59,496 nt of DNA from Pseudomonadota bacterium (GCA_030528565.1 JAUMYP010000013.1:1-59496), one strand, 5' to 3'. Positions 1 to 9,898 are shown, counted from the stretch's first letter. The notes: generated from the sequence alone by a model not told the origin. Translations and numbers: made by a program.

Positions 1-117
1 ATCGCGTTTGACCGGGTGGCGGCCTTGCGGGAACTCGATGGCGTGCAGGCCTTTATCGCTGGCGATGATCAGCAGGCGGCCAACGGGGCTGTCGATGAAT
101 TGATGGAAGATGGTCAT
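1..117 (-). CDS. ogt: Methylated-DNA--protein-cysteine methyltransferase, N-terminal fragment (window edge)
   Basis: The first 39 codons of a gene run off the left edge of the window, starting from an ATG whose complement is at 115-117. The visible protein begins MTIFHQFIDSPVGRLLIIAS and continues into DKGLHAIEFPQGRHP. This matches the N-terminal ribonuclease-like domain of the Ogt/AdaB family, which transfers alkyl groups from O6-alkylguanine to its own cysteine. The catalytic PCHR segment lies outside the window, so activity cannot be judged. It follows the WYL regulator gene by 35 bp on the same strand and is probably co-transcribed with it. Confidence 0.75.
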   Translation of the reverse strand, partial: MTIFHQFIDSPVGRLLIIASDKGLHAIEFPQGRHPVKRD

Positions 118-152
118 GGCAGCTGCCGGGGCGGGCATTGCAGAAAGGGCGT

Positions 153-848
153 TCAATCTAACGCAATGCCCTGTTCAATGCTCCAGCGGCGCAGCAGGCT
201 GGGGCGGCGCTCGGGGTAGTGCTGGCCGGTGTCGGCAAGATGCTGCACGCGGTCGGCGCGGAAGTGACGAAAATCCTGGCGCAGCTCGCACCAGGCGGCA
301 ATCAGCCGGGTTTCATCGAAGAAGGCCATGGCGAACGGCCAGATACGGCGCTGGCTGGGGGTGTCTTTGGCATCGTGGTAGTCCAGTTGCAGGATGTGTT
401 CGCGGCGAATCGCCTGGCGCAGCGTGGGCAGCCATGGCTCAGTCAATGATGCGTCGCAGCGGCCGGGGACGAACAGGCCGCTGCTGTCCACCTCCAGCCG
501 CAACTCGGTAGGCAGCACGCTGCTGATGCGCTGCAAGGCTTTGTCGGCGGCGGTGGCAAGCTCCGCGTCGGCGGACTGGTTGGCGACCCAGCGCGCGCCC
601 AGCACCAGGGCTTCCAGCTCATCGGCGCTGAACATCAACGGTGGCAGGGTGAAGCCCGGGCGCAGCAGGTAGCCGATGCCCGGCTCGCCCTCAATGGCCG
701 CGCCCTCGGCGCGCAGGCTGGCGATGTCACGGTATAGCGTGCGCAGGCTGATGCCGAGTGCCCCGGCCAGTGCCGTACCGCTGATGGGGACGCGGCGGGT
801 ACGCAGCAGCTCCAGTAATTGCAGCAGGCGGGCAGCGCGTGCGGACAT
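153..848 (-). CDS. YafY-type transcriptional regulator with HTH and WYL domains
   Basis: About 231 aa. Residues 1-60 form a winged helix-turn-helix of the HTH_11/DeoR type (GALGISLRTLYRDIASLRAE). The remainder fits the WYL ligand-sensing domain of YafY-like regulators, including the LDYHDAKDTPSQRRIWPFA strand region and a C-terminal FRHFRADRVQ segment. I chose ATG at 848; a TTG two codons upstream overlaps the stop of the preceding transporter and is an alternative. It lies between a Na/Pi symporter gene and ogt on one strand, so it may respond to a small molecule or nucleic-acid damage signal. WYL domains in other proteins bind nucleotides or ssDNA, but no ligand can be assigned here. Confidence 0.88.
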   Translation of the reverse strand: MSARAARLLQLLELLRTRRVPISGTALAGALGISLRTLYRDIASLRAEGAAIEGEPGIGYLLRPGFTLPPLMFSADELEALVLGARWVANQSADAELATAADKALQRISSVLPTELRLEVDSSGLFVPGRCDASLTEPWLPTLRQAIRREHILQLDYHDAKDTPSQRRIWPFAMAFFDETRLIAAWCELRQDFRHFRADRVQHLADTGQHYPERRPSLLRRWSIEQGIALD

Positions 849-850
849 AT

Positions 851-2656
851 TCAAGCAGCTCCGCTGGCCGGGCTGCTGGCGAGCGCGTTGCCGTCTTCAA
901 TGGGCGGGGCGATGCGCACAATATGCAGGATATCCATCAGCCCCTGGCCGATACGGCGGGCATAGTTGCTGTCATTCATCAGTGATGAAGTCTGCCAGCC
1001 ATCCAGTTCCTCGCTGCGCAATTTGACCATGACGCGGCCACGGAATACTTCCAGCCGGGCGATATGCGCCTCCAGTGTGGCAAGGCATTCGGGCCATTGC
1101 GGGCTATCGGCGGGCAGGCGCGTCATTTGCCGGAACTGCCGCAGGGTTTTGAACAGATGCCGGCGCAGCCGCAGGTAGTCCGGGTAGCTTGGGCTTTGCG
1201 GGTTTTGCAGGTTCAGTTGCAGGTTCTTTTGCAGATGTTTGCCGTGCTTGATGACTTCCACCAGCTGGAAGGCGGCCATATGCGCATTGCCCAGCAGGTT
1301 TTGCTGCGCCTCATCATGCAAGTCCATCTTGCTGGTGAAATCCAGAAGCGCGCTGTAAAGCGGCTTGATTTGATATTCGTACAGGATTTGTGCGTCCACC
1401 GGCAGTGGCGGCGGTGGTAATGGCGGGTTTTTCGGCGCCTCTGCGGCGTGCAGGTCGTCATCAGCGATATAGAACATCCGCGCCAGCACTTCCAGGCCGA
1501 CCGCGCCAAGGTAGCGGACTTCCTGTAGCACGGCCTGCAAGGCAGTATCACCGGCGCGCAGCATATTGGCATTGAGGTAACGCGGGCGCAGCGGCTTGTT
1601 GTCGGCCAGAAGTGCTTCCGATGCCGTGCCGGGCAGCCACTGGCACAGTTTGGCGGCCAGTTGTTTTTGCCACGGCCAGAACACCGCCAGCCCCAGCAGG
1701 TTGAACAGGCTGTGAAAGAACGCCAGTTGCAGCAATGCACTCATGCCTGATAGCTCGCCCAGATAAATCACCAGTCGTGATAGCGGCCACCATAAAATCA
1801 GTGAGAGCAGGGCGGTGATGCAGTTGAACAAGAGGTGTGCCAATGCCAGCCGCTGGCCACTGCGTTCACTGCCCAGCATGCCGACAAAGGCGGTGGAGGC
1901 GCTGCTGCCGACGTTGGAGCCGATAGCGATGGCAAAGCCCTGCATCAGGGTGATTTGTCCACCGCCAAGTGCGGCCAGGGTGAGAATCAGCGTGGCATGC
2001 GAGGATTGCAGCACGATGGTGAGCAGCAGCCCGGCCAGGCAGAACATCAGCACCTCCAGCAATCCGCCCACCTTGAGGGTGCTCAAGTCCATCTGCCCGA
2101 CCGCCTGGAAGCCTTCCTTGATGGCATCAATGCCCAGAAAAATCAGCGCGATACCGACCAGAATCCGGCCAAAGGCCTTGCTGCGGTCTTTGAAAAAGCC
2201 AGCCAGGATGCCAAACACCAGCATCGGAATTGCCGCCGGGGAAAGGCTGACGCTTTGCCCGGCCAGTGCTAGCAGCCAGATGCCGCTGGTTGCGCCAAGA
2301 TTGGTGCCCAAAAGCACTGCGATACCGCCGGCAAGGGTAATCAGCCCGGTACTCAAAAACGCCATGGTGAGCAGCGATACCAGGGTGCTGGATTGCAGTA
2401 GGAAAGTGGCGCCGATGCCAAACAGCATGCCGCGCAGCGGAGTGGCCGTGCTGCGTGCCATCAGTCGCTCCAGCGTGCCGCCTGCGGTGTTGTGCAGCCC
2501 CTCCTCAATGCACTGCATGCCAAACAAAAACAATGCCAGCCCGTAGCAAAGCTGCAACCAGGAGGCGCTGTACCAGAAGCTCCAGCCGAGCGCGCCCAGC
2601 AGTAGCGTGATGGAGAGCCATTTGAGCGTGGCCGCTTGGATGCCAGGTCGTTTCAT
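851..2656 (-). CDS. Na+/phosphate symporter with C-terminal PhoU-like domain
   Basis: A 601-aa inner-membrane protein of the Na/Pi cotransporter family (PF02690, YjbB/NptA type). The two inverted halves each carry the family's QSS signature: FLLQSSTLVSLLTMAFL in the first and IVLQSSHATLILTLAAL in the second. About 8-10 hydrophobic segments occupy residues 10-330. After residue 340 comes a soluble, helical, charged region with PhoU-like heptad character (for example LLDFTSKMDLHDEAQQNLL). The family exports or imports phosphate with sodium. The stop lies 2 bp before the start of the WYL regulator, so the two are translationally linked. It is divergent from ubiM, with starts 85 bp apart. Confidence 0.9.
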   Translation of the reverse strand: MKRPGIQAATLKWLSITLLLGALGWSFWYSASWLQLCYGLALFLFGMQCIEEGLHNTAGGTLERLMARSTATPLRGMLFGIGATFLLQSSTLVSLLTMAFLSTGLITLAGGIAVLLGTNLGATSGIWLLALAGQSVSLSPAAIPMLVFGILAGFFKDRSKAFGRILVGIALIFLGIDAIKEGFQAVGQMDLSTLKVGGLLEVLMFCLAGLLLTIVLQSSHATLILTLAALGGGQITLMQGFAIAIGSNVGSSASTAFVGMLGSERSGQRLALAHLLFNCITALLSLILWWPLSRLVIYLGELSGMSALLQLAFFHSLFNLLGLAVFWPWQKQLAAKLCQWLPGTASEALLADNKPLRPRYLNANMLRAGDTALQAVLQEVRYLGAVGLEVLARMFYIADDDLHAAEAPKNPPLPPPPLPVDAQILYEYQIKPLYSALLDFTSKMDLHDEAQQNLLGNAHMAAFQLVEVIKHGKHLQKNLQLNLQNPQSPSYPDYLRLRRHLFKTLRQFRQMTRLPADSPQWPECLATLEAHIARLEVFRGRVMVKLRSEELDGWQTSSLMNDSNYARRIGQGLMDILHIVRIAPPIEDGNALASSPASGAA

Positions 2657-2741
2657 GGATGCAGTTTCATCTTCGCTTCATCTGCATGCAAGGCGCATGT
2701 CATATCCGGGTGATAATAGGCCGGAACATTCAGGAGCCGCC

Positions 2742-3977
2742 ATGTCTTGGGATATTGTCGTCATTGGTGCCGGGCCTGTGGGCTTGTGTTTTGCGCGTGC
2801 GCTGGCAGGCAGTGGCCTGCGTGTGGCGGTGCTGGAGCAACAGCCGCGTAGCGTGCTGGAAAACCCCGAAGACGATGGCCGCGAAATCGCGCTGACCCAT
2901 CGCTCACACCGCCTGCTGCACGATTATGGCCTGTGGCCGCATATTGCTGACGAGAATATCGCCACCTTGCGGGATGCGGTGGTGCTCGATGGCGATGATG
3001 AAAACGGCCTGCTGTTCTCGCACCGGGAAAGCGGCCAGTCGCAACTGGGCTGGCTGGTGTCCAATCACGCCATCCGCCGCGCCGCCTGGCAGGCCTTGCA
3101 GGCCGGAAACGCAGGCAATGTGGAAATCATCGACAACGCCCGTGTCACGCATGTAGAGGCCAATGACCACGGCGCGCGCGTCAGGCTGGCCGATGGCCGC
3201 GAGTTTGCCGCCGGGCTTTTGGTCGCCGCCGACAGCCGCTTTTCCGAAAGCCGTCGCGCGCTTGGCATCCGTGCGGATTTTCTGGACTTTGGCCGCAGCA
3301 TGTTGCTGGTGCGGATGCGCCACGAAGTCCCGCATGAATCGGTGTCCTGGGAATGGTTCCGCTACGGGCAGACACTGGCGCTGCTGCCGCTGCATGATGC
3401 CAATACTTCATCGGTGGTATTGACCCTGACCCGCGCCGAACTCGATGCCTTGCTGGCCCTGGACGAGGACAGCTTCAATGCCGATATTGCCCGCCGCTTC
3501 GATGGCCGCCTTGGGCAGATGCAGCGCATCAGCGCCTGCCGCCAGTACCCGCTGGTGGGGGTGTATCCCGAACGCTTCTACAGCACCCGTTTTGCCCTGA
3601 TTGGCGATGCCGCCGTGGGCATGCATCCGGTGACCGCCCACGGCTTCAACTTCGGCTTGCTGTCGGTCGATGCGCTGGCGCGGCGCATTCTGGATGCCCT
3701 GCAACATGGCGAGCCTATCTGGCATGAGCACTTGCTGGCCGATTACGATGCCGAACACCGCGCCGCCACCCGCCCGCTGTACCTGGCCACCACCCTGGTG
3801 GCGCGGCTCTATAGTGATGACCGCGCCCCGGCCAAAGCCCTGCGCAAACTGGCGCTTGGGGCAGGGCGGCTTGCCAAACCTTTCCGGCAACTGGTGATGC
3901 ACGGCCTGACCCACCCCGATGAGGACATGCCGCTGGGCAGCCTGCGCAAATGGGCGATGCGACTGCGGCCTCGTTGA
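2742..3977 (+). CDS. ubiM: FAD-dependent ubiquinone-biosynthesis hydroxylase, UbiM-like
   Basis: A 411-aa class A flavoprotein monooxygenase of the UbiH/UbiF/UbiM/VisC group. It has the N-terminal FAD dinucleotide motif VVIGAGPVGLCFARAL and the C-terminal FAD ribityl motif FALIGDAAVGMHPVTAHGFN. The segment DDGREIALTHRSHRLL is, to my memory, typical of UbiM, the enzyme shown in other proteobacteria to hydroxylate one or more positions of the ubiquinone ring. UbiH, UbiI and UbiF are the alternatives; only phylogeny would separate them. I chose the ATG at 2742 because AGGAGC lies 8 bp upstream; the open frame extends 45 codons further without a Shine-Dalgarno site. It is convergent with rlmH. 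Confidence 0.8.
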   Translation: MSWDIVVIGAGPVGLCFARALAGSGLRVAVLEQQPRSVLENPEDDGREIALTHRSHRLLHDYGLWPHIADENIATLRDAVVLDGDDENGLLFSHRESGQSQLGWLVSNHAIRRAAWQALQAGNAGNVEIIDNARVTHVEANDHGARVRLADGREFAAGLLVAADSRFSESRRALGIRADFLDFGRSMLLVRMRHEVPHESVSWEWFRYGQTLALLPLHDANTSSVVLTLTRAELDALLALDEDSFNADIARRFDGRLGQMQRISACRQYPLVGVYPERFYSTRFALIGDAAVGMHPVTAHGFNFGLLSVDALARRILDALQHGEPIWHEHLLADYDAEHRAATRPLYLATTLVARLYSDDRAPAKALRKLALGAGRLAKPFRQLVMHGLTHPDEDMPLGSLRKWAMRLRPR

Positions 3978-3990
3978 GTACGGGAGCTGC

Positions 3991-4461
3991 TCAGGCGCGG
4001 TGATAGGGGTGATTCATCAGCATTGATTGGGCGCGGTACAGCTGTTCGGCGACAATCAGCCGTACCAGCATATGCGGCAGGGTCATCGCGCCCAGTGACC
4101 AGGACTCATCGGCGCGGGCGATGACATCCGAGGCATGGCCTTCGGGGCCGCCAATCAGGAACGCCAGGTCACGTCCCTGGCCGCGCCAGTGCTCCAGGCG
4201 TTCGGCGAGTTTCTCCGAGCTCCAGCTTTTGCCGCGGCCATCAAGCGCCACTACCCAGGCGCCTTTGGGGATGGCGGCCAGGACGCGCTCGCCTTCTTCC
4301 TGCATGGCGCGCTGGCTATCGCGCCCCTTGCCGCGGATGCCGGGGGCGATTTCCAGAAGTTGCAGGGGCAGGCCGTGAGAGAGGCGTTTTTGGTATTCGC
4401 CAAAGCCTTCGGCCACCCAGGCGGGGGCGCGCTCGCCGACGGCAATCAGGCTGGCTTTCAT
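3991..4461 (-). CDS. rlmH: 23S rRNA (pseudouridine1915-N3)-methyltransferase RlmH
   Basis: A 156-aa SPOUT methyltransferase, the normal length for the family. The SAM-binding trefoil knot is visible as FLIGGPEGHASDVIARAD and SLGAMTLPHMLVRLIVAEQ. The C-terminal NHPYHRA is the diagnostic end of RlmH. The enzyme methylates N3 of pseudouridine 1915 in helix 69 of 23S rRNA on assembled 70S ribosomes. It is the last gene of the leuS-lptE-holA-nadD-rsfS-rlmH block, 9 bp after rsfS, matching the common rsfS-rlmH pairing. Confidence 0.97.
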   Translation of the reverse strand: MKASLIAVGERAPAWVAEGFGEYQKRLSHGLPLQLLEIAPGIRGKGRDSQRAMQEEGERVLAAIPKGAWVVALDGRGKSWSSEKLAERLEHWRGQGRDLAFLIGGPEGHASDVIARADESWSLGAMTLPHMLVRLIVAEQLYRAQSMLMNHPYHRA

Positions 4462-4470
4462 GCAGGGGGA

Positions 4471-4866
4471 TTATTCGTCGTCCTGCGGGGCTTCATCGCC
4501 CACTGTCCACAGCCTCTCCAGCGCGTAGAACTCGCGTACCCGGGGCAGCATCACATGCACCACCACATCGCCCAGGTCCACCAGCACCCATTCGGCTTCT
4601 TGCTCGCCTTCCACGCCCAGCGGTTGGTAGTTGAGCTGTTTGGCAAAGCGCACCACCTCGTCGGCAATGGCTTTGACATGGCGGGTGGAGGTGCCCGAGC
4701 AAATCACCATATGGTCGCAGACGCTGCTCTTGCCACGTACATCCAGCGCCACCACGTCCTGTGCCTTGAGGTTTTCTACGGCGTCGCGGGCGGTTTTCAG
4801 AAGGACATCCACCGGCGGCGCGGGGTTGGGGGCGGTGGTTTTGACGATATGGGCCTGGCTGGACAA
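4471..4866 (-). CDS. rsfS: Ribosomal silencing factor RsfS
   Basis: A 131-aa RsfS/YbeB/Iojap family protein. The conserved core includes [22 protein letters not shown] and, further on, [19 protein letters not shown]. RsfS binds uL14 on the 50S subunit and blocks subunit joining during starvation. The open frame starts with TTG at 4866; no ATG exists before the conserved domain, so a TTG start (GAGAG 8 bp upstream) is the best reading. It lies between nadD (33 bp upstream) and rlmH (9 bp downstream), the standard neighbourhood. Confidence 0.95.
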   Translation of the reverse strand: MSSQAHIVKTTAPNPAPPVDVLLKTARDAVENLKAQDVVALDVRGKSSVCDHMVICSGTSTRHVKAIADEVVRFAKQLNYQPLGVEGEQEAEWVLVDLGDVVVHVMLPRVREFYALERLWTVGDEAPQDDE

Positions 4867-4899
4867 ATCGGTGACTCTCGGTTGATGGATGCGGGGATT

Positions 4900-5550
4900 T
4901 TAACGCCTGCGGTAAAGCTGGTGGGCATTGATGTACTGGGCAACGGCAGGCGCTGTCCATGCCTGCCAATGGGGTTTGCCCTGCGCGATTGCCTGGCGCA
5001 GCGCGCTGGAGGACTCAGGCCGCAGCGGCAGGGGCAGGCGATACCAATATCCGGCCGCAGTTTGCTGTAGCGGTTGTGGTTGGTTTTGCCAGCGGCCTTC
5101 GGCAATCGCTGCCAGTTCCGGCGGCAAATCATCTGCGGCAAGCGCGCTGCCGGGGCGTCCGGCAATCACGATATGCACCAGGGCAAGCAGCTCATGCCAG
5201 CGCCGCCAGCTGGGCAGGGAAAGAAAACTGTCCGCGCCCAGCAGCAAGGCCAGTGGCCTGTCTTTGCCCAGTTCGGCGCGCAGCGCCAGCACGCTGTCGA
5301 TGCTGTAGGAAGGGCCTTCACGCTGTAGCTCGCGGGTGTCGATGGCAAGCCCGGGCTCGGCGGCGACGGCCAGTTGCAGCATGGCAAGGCGCTGGCTTGC
5401 ATCGGCTGCAGTCGGGGCTTTGTGTGGCGGGTCGGCGGCCGGCATGAAATGCACCGTGGCGTGCAGGGTATCGCGGGCTGCGCGGGCGACTGCCAGATGC
5501 CCGAGGTGTACCGGGTCGAAACTGCCGCCGTACTGGATGCGCAGGCTCAT
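4900..5550 (-). CDS. nadD: Nicotinate-nucleotide adenylyltransferase NadD
   Basis: A 216-aa nucleotidyltransferase that adenylates nicotinate mononucleotide to deamido-NAD in NAD synthesis. The N-terminal GGSFDPVHLGHLAVARAA contains the (H/T)xGH nucleotide-binding motif. PADPPHKAP and the C-terminal SSSALRQAIAQGK (ISSTxIR-like) are also present. Start and holA stop overlap as ATGA (5547-5550). A stop at 4900 is followed by rsfS 33 bp on. Confidence 0.96.
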   Translation of the reverse strand: MSLRIQYGGSFDPVHLGHLAVARAARDTLHATVHFMPAADPPHKAPTAADASQRLAMLQLAVAAEPGLAIDTRELQREGPSYSIDSVLALRAELGKDRPLALLLGADSFLSLPSWRRWHELLALVHIVIAGRPGSALAADDLPPELAAIAEGRWQNQPQPLQQTAAGYWYRLPLPLRPESSSALRQAIAQGKPHWQAWTAPAVAQYINAHQLYRRR

Positions 5551-6581
5551 GCCGGAAGCAGTCGCAGGGCGCGCGGCTCGGCCACCGCGACCAGCAGGCG
5601 CTCAAGCGCCAGCCAGGCATCACCTGCGGCGCGGCCTTTGGCGATGCGGTCGATGTGTCCGGCCTCGGCCAGGAACTGGCGCCACCGCGCGCTATCGTGC
5701 CGCTTCAGGGCGCGCAGGTAGAGCGCCTGCTTGGCTTCCCAGATGCGCAGCGCCCTGAACTCGGCTTGCAGGTTGCCGCCGCGTGCTTGTAGTGATGCCA
5801 GTTTTTCCGCAATTTGCAGCTCACGAATCACCATGCCCAGCAGTGCCGGAACCGCTTCGCCTTCGGCGCGCAGCCCGGCCAGCACGCGCGTGACCTGGGC
5901 CGCCTGGCCGTTCAGCGCCGCATCGCTCAGGCGGAAAACATCAAAACGCGCGGCATCAGCGACCAGGTCCTGCATCGCCGCCACATCCAGCATTTGTCCG
6001 GGCGCAGCCAGCAAGGCCAGCTTGTCCACTTCCTGTGCGGCAGCCAGCAGATTGCCTTCCACGCGCGCCGCCAACTGGCTGATGGCATCGCGCTCGGCGC
6101 GTAGCCCGCGGCTGCGCAGGCGCGCATCCAGCCAGTCCATCAATTCATGCGGTTTGACTGCCCAGGCAATCGCCAGATGCCCGGCCTTGGCGATGGCCTC
6201 GCTCCATTTGCCGGCATGCGATTTGCTCCAGTCATTGGCGATGATGAGCAGGGTGATGCCTTCTGGCGGCGCGGCGCAGAACTCGCTGATAAGTGCGGCG
6301 CCGTCCTTGCCGGGCTTGCCAGTGGGCAGGCGCACTTCAATCAGCCGCTGGCTGCTGAACAGCCCCATGCTGGCAAAGGCGCCGCGCAGCTGCTCCCATT
6401 TGAAGTCGCGCGGCTCGGCGTCGAACACTTCGCGCTCGGTGCAGCCCATGGCGCGGGCATGGGCGCGTACCGCATCGGCAGCCTCCAGCACCCGCAGCGG
6501 CTCGACCCCGGCAACCAGATAAATGGGGCGCAGCGGCTCTTTGGGCAGCTGGGCAATCAGGCGTTCAGTATTGAGTTCCAC
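5547..6581 (-). CDS. holA: DNA polymerase III subunit delta
   Basis: A 344-aa HolA protein, the clamp-loader wrench that opens the beta sliding clamp. The N-terminal domain shows RPIYLVAGVEPLRVLEAADAVRA and the beta-binding helix region SMGLFSSQRLIEVRLPTGKPG, as in other HolA proteins. The domain III helices follow (FDVFRLSDAALNGQAAQ). It starts with GTG at 6581; length and N-terminal alignment fit this start. It lies between lptE and nadD and overlaps nadD by 4 bp. Confidence 0.95.
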   Translation of the reverse strand: MELNTERLIAQLPKEPLRPIYLVAGVEPLRVLEAADAVRAHARAMGCTEREVFDAEPRDFKWEQLRGAFASMGLFSSQRLIEVRLPTGKPGKDGAALISEFCAAPPEGITLLIIANDWSKSHAGKWSEAIAKAGHLAIAWAVKPHELMDWLDARLRSRGLRAERDAISQLAARVEGNLLAAAQEVDKLALLAAPGQMLDVAAMQDLVADAARFDVFRLSDAALNGQAAQVTRVLAGLRAEGEAVPALLGMVIRELQIAEKLASLQARGGNLQAEFRALRIWEAKQALYLRALKRHDSARWRQFLAEAGHIDRIAKGRAAGDAWLALERLLVAVAEPRALRLLPA

Positions 6582-6591
6582 CGCGAATCAG

Positions 6592-7089
6592 TCAGCGTGG
6601 CTCGCGCAGTGCGGCATCTACCCGGCGCAGGATGGCAGCGGCCATTTCGCGGCGCAGCTCCTTGCCCAGCAGCTCGGTTTCGCTGTCGGTGCCGATGGCC
6701 TCGGTCGGCTGTGCCAGATAATCGCGCGAAAGTTCAACCGCCTGCTGCGGGACGATATCCTTGCCCTCGGCATCACGCATGGCAAAAATCACCGCATAGC
6801 GCAGGCTGTATTCCTGCGCACGGCCATGTGCATCCAGGCTGATGGGCAAATTGCCCCAGCGTTCGGAAATGATTTCAAGCCGCGCGGTTTTCGTCCCTGC
6901 TGCGGATGCCGGCATTTCGGCACCTGCGCGTGCCACTGCCTCGCGCAAGGATTCGGCCAGCTGGCTGTAACTGCCGGGGGCGACCACGCGCACCGGCCCC
7001 AGGTTGGGCGGCAACTCCAGCGGGCGGCGCAGATGGAAACCGCAACCGGCCAGGGTGAGGGCAAGAATCGGGACGAGGAGTTTTTTCAT
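6592..7089 (-). CDS. lptE: LPS-assembly lipoprotein LptE
   Basis: A 165-aa lipoprotein. Residues 1-17 form a type II signal with lipobox LTLAGC, followed at once by GFHLRRPLELPP, the hallmark LptE start (CGFxLRG). LptE plugs the LptD barrel in the outer membrane and helps deliver lipopolysaccharide to the surface. I chose the internal ATG at 7089 because it places the signal peptide at the N terminus; the open frame runs 45 codons further upstream without a signal. It lies 67 bp after leuS and 10 bp before holA. Confidence 0.95.
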   Translation of the reverse strand: MKKLLVPILALTLAGCGFHLRRPLELPPNLGPVRVVAPGSYSQLAESLREAVARAGAEMPASAAGTKTARLEIISERWGNLPISLDAHGRAQEYSLRYAVIFAMRDAEGKDIVPQQAVELSRDYLAQPTEAIGTDSETELLGKELRREMAAAILRRVDAALREPR

Positions 7090-7156
7090 GGTGCAAAGTC
7101 TGGACGATGGGCTGGCAGAGGGCAATGCTGCGGGCTGAATGGCCCGCAGCACAGGC

Positions 7157-9898
7157 TTACACAACGATATTGACGATACGCCCCGGGACGACGATGACTT
7201 TCTTCGGGGTTTGCCCGCCAACAAGGCTGGCTACCGCAGGCAGGGCCAGGGCTTGCGCCTGGATGGCTTCACGGCTGGCATCGGCGGCGACTTCCATCTG
7301 CCCGCGCAGCTTGCCGTTGACCTGTACCGCCAGCGTCAGGCTCTCACGCACCAGGGCGGCAATATCCGCCTGCGGGAACGGCACATCATCGAGCACGGTT
7401 TCGGCGTGTCCCAGCCGCTGCCACAGGGCGTGGCTGATATGCGGGGTAATCGGGTTCAGCATCAGTACCAGCGCGCTGAAGGCTTCATGCTGCACGGCGC
7501 GGCCTGCCGGGCTTGGGTCGCTGAATTTTCCAAGGTGGTTGAGCAATTCCATGCAGGCGGCGATGGCGGTATTGAAGCTATGGCGGCGGCCATAGTCATC
7601 GCTGACCTTCTGGATGGTTTCATGTAGCTGGCGGCGCAGGGTTTTCTGCCCGGCATTGAGGGCGCCTACATCCAGCGCGCCGGGCTGGCCGGCCGCCATA
7701 TGCTGTTCCACTTCGCGCCACAGGCGGCGCAGAAAGCGGCTCATGCCTTCCACCCCGGCCTCGTTCCATTCCAGCGATTGCTCCGGCGGCGCGGCAAACA
7801 TCGAGAACAGCCGTGCGGTATCGGCGCCGAACTTTTCCACCAGGCTATGCGGGTCAACGCCGTTGTTCTTGGACTTGGACATCTTCTCAACGCCGCCGGG
7901 GAAAACCGGCAGGCCATCGCTGCGCAGGCGGCCACCGATGACCTTGCCCTTGTCATCACGCTCGATATCCACATCGGCAGGGTTGAACCAGTCACGGCTG
8001 CCGTTGGGATTTTCCCGGTACCAAGTGTCGGCAATCACCATGCCCTGGGTCAGCAGCCCTTTGGCCGGCTCATCGGCATGCACCATGCCGACATCGCGCA
8101 GCAGCTTGTGATAGAAGCGGAAGTACAGAAGGTGCAGGATGGCGTGCTCGATGCCGCCGATGTATTGATCCACCGGCAGCCAGTAATTGGCGCGGCCATC
8201 CACCATGTCCGCCGCGCCCGGCGAGGTATAGCGGGCGTAATACCAGCTCGACTCCATGAAGGTATCGAAGGTATCGGTTTCACGCTCGGCCGCCTTGCCG
8301 CATTGCGGGCAGGTGGTCTTGCGCCATTGCGGGTCGGATTTGATCGGGCTGATCACCGCACCCGGCGTGGCAAAGGCTTCGGCCACGTCCTCCGGCAGCA
8401 ATACCGGCAATTGTTCTTCGGGCACCGGCACGGCGCCGCAGTCCGGGCAGTAAATCACCGGAATCGGGCAGCCCCAATAGCGCTGGCGGGAAACCCCCCA
8501 GTCGCGCAGGCGGTAATTCACCACGCGCCGTCCAGCGCCTTCGCGCTCGAATTTTTCAGCCAGCGCGTCGAAGGCTTGCGTGTAGTCCAGCCCGTTGAAT
8601 TCGCCGGAGTTAATCAGCCAGCCGCGCTCGGTATAGGCCGCATCGGAGAGAGAATCCAGATAGCTGCGCACCACTTCCACCGCCGCGTCGGTGTCATACA
8701 CATCCAATGCCTTCTGCTTGCCAAGCGCCGCCTGCATCGGGTCGGCATGCGCGGCCACGTCATCGGAAATGTCCATGAGTGCGTCGCGTACTTCCAGCGG
8801 CACAATCACCGGGCGAATCGGCAGACCGTACTTCAGCGCGAATTCGTGGTCGCGGGCATCGTGGGCAGGCACGGCCATCACCGCGCCGGTGCCGTAATTC
8901 ATCAGCACGAAGTTGGCCACATAGATCGGCACGTCTTCGCCGGTGATGGGGTGAATCGCCCACTGGCCGGTCGCCATGCCACGCTTTTCCTGCGTTTCCA
9001 GCTCGGCTTCGGATACGCCACCTTGCTTCAATTCCGCAAGGAATGCGGCCAGCGCCGGGTTATTGGCAGCGGCCTTCTGCGCCAACGGATGCTCGGCAGC
9101 AATCGAGATGAAACTCACCCCCATCAGGGTATCCGGGCGGGTGGTGAACACTGTCAGCGGCGTGTCTTCGCCATCGACCTTGAAGCTGATTTCCAGCCCC
9201 TCGCTCTTGCCGATCCAATTGCGCTGCATGGTCTTCACCGACTCCGGCCAGCCTTCCAGCGCATCCAGCCCGTCCAGCAGCTCTTGCGCGTAATCGGTGA
9301 TGCGCAGGAACCACTGCGGAATCTCGCGCTTTTCCACCAGCGCGCCAGAGCGCCAGCCGCGACCGTCGATGACTTGCTCGTTGGCCAGCACGGTCTGGTC
9401 AACCGGGTCCCAGTTCACCACCGCATTTTTGCGATAGGCCAGCCCCTTCTTCATCAGCCGCACGAACATGCGCTGCTCGTGGGCGTAATATTCTGGCGTG
9501 CAAGTGGCGAACTCGCGTGACCAGTCAATCGCATAACCCAGCGCCTTGAGCTGCGCGCGCATATTATCGATATTGGCAAAGGTCCATTGAGCCGGTGCCG
9601 TGCCCTGTTTGATGGCGGCGTTTTCCGCAGGCAGGCCGAACGCATCCCAGCCCATCGGCTGCAATACGTTGAAGCCGGTCATGCGCTTGTAGCGGCTGAT
9701 GACATCGGCGATGGTGTAATTGCGCACATGCCCCATATGCAGTGCCCCCGAGGGGTAGGGCAGCATCGCCAGGCAGTAGTATTTCGGCTTGTCGCCCGAC
9801 TCCTGCACTTCATAAGCGCGATGCGCCTGCCAGAAGGACTGGGCAGCGGCTTCAACGGTGGCGGGGGAATAGCTGTTTTCTGTAGCTTCTTGACTCAT
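7157..9898 (-). CDS. leuS: Leucyl-tRNA synthetase
   Basis: About 913 aa. The class I signatures are clear: [15 protein letters not shown] (HIGH-type) near residue 45 and [13 protein letters not shown] (KMSKS) near residue 640. The CP1 editing domain lies between them ([20 protein letters not shown] and the [15 protein letters not shown] motif that contains the editing aspartate). A zinc-type cluster CPDCG/CPQCGK is present. I chose ATG at 9898 ([10 protein letters not shown]); two in-frame ATGs lie 12 and 45 bp upstream. It is the first gene of the lptE-holA block and is divergent from the metal efflux operon. Confidence 0.97.
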   Translation of the reverse strand: MSQEATENSYSPATVEAAAQSFWQAHRAYEVQESGDKPKYYCLAMLPYPSGALHMGHVRNYTIADVISRYKRMTGFNVLQPMGWDAFGLPAENAAIKQGTAPAQWTFANIDNMRAQLKALGYAIDWSREFATCTPEYYAHEQRMFVRLMKKGLAYRKNAVVNWDPVDQTVLANEQVIDGRGWRSGALVEKREIPQWFLRITDYAQELLDGLDALEGWPESVKTMQRNWIGKSEGLEISFKVDGEDTPLTVFTTRPDTLMGVSFISIAAEHPLAQKAAANNPALAAFLAELKQGGVSEAELETQEKRGMATGQWAIHPITGEDVPIYVANFVLMNYGTGAVMAVPAHDARDHEFALKYGLPIRPVIVPLEVRDALMDISDDVAAHADPMQAALGKQKALDVYDTDAAVEVVRSYLDSLSDAAYTERGWLINSGEFNGLDYTQAFDALAEKFEREGAGRRVVNYRLRDWGVSRQRYWGCPIPVIYCPDCGAVPVPEEQLPVLLPEDVAEAFATPGAVISPIKSDPQWRKTTCPQCGKAAERETDTFDTFMESSWYYARYTSPGAADMVDGRANYWLPVDQYIGGIEHAILHLLYFRFYHKLLRDVGMVHADEPAKGLLTQGMVIADTWYRENPNGSRDWFNPADVDIERDDKGKVIGGRLRSDGLPVFPGGVEKMSKSKNNGVDPHSLVEKFGADTARLFSMFAAPPEQSLEWNEAGVEGMSRFLRRLWREVEQHMAAGQPGALDVGALNAGQKTLRRQLHETIQKVSDDYGRRHSFNTAIAACMELLNHLGKFSDPSPAGRAVQHEAFSALVLMLNPITPHISHALWQRLGHAETVLDDVPFPQADIAALVRESLTLAVQVNGKLRGQMEVAADASREAIQAQALALPAVASLVGGQTPKKVIVVPGRIVNIVV

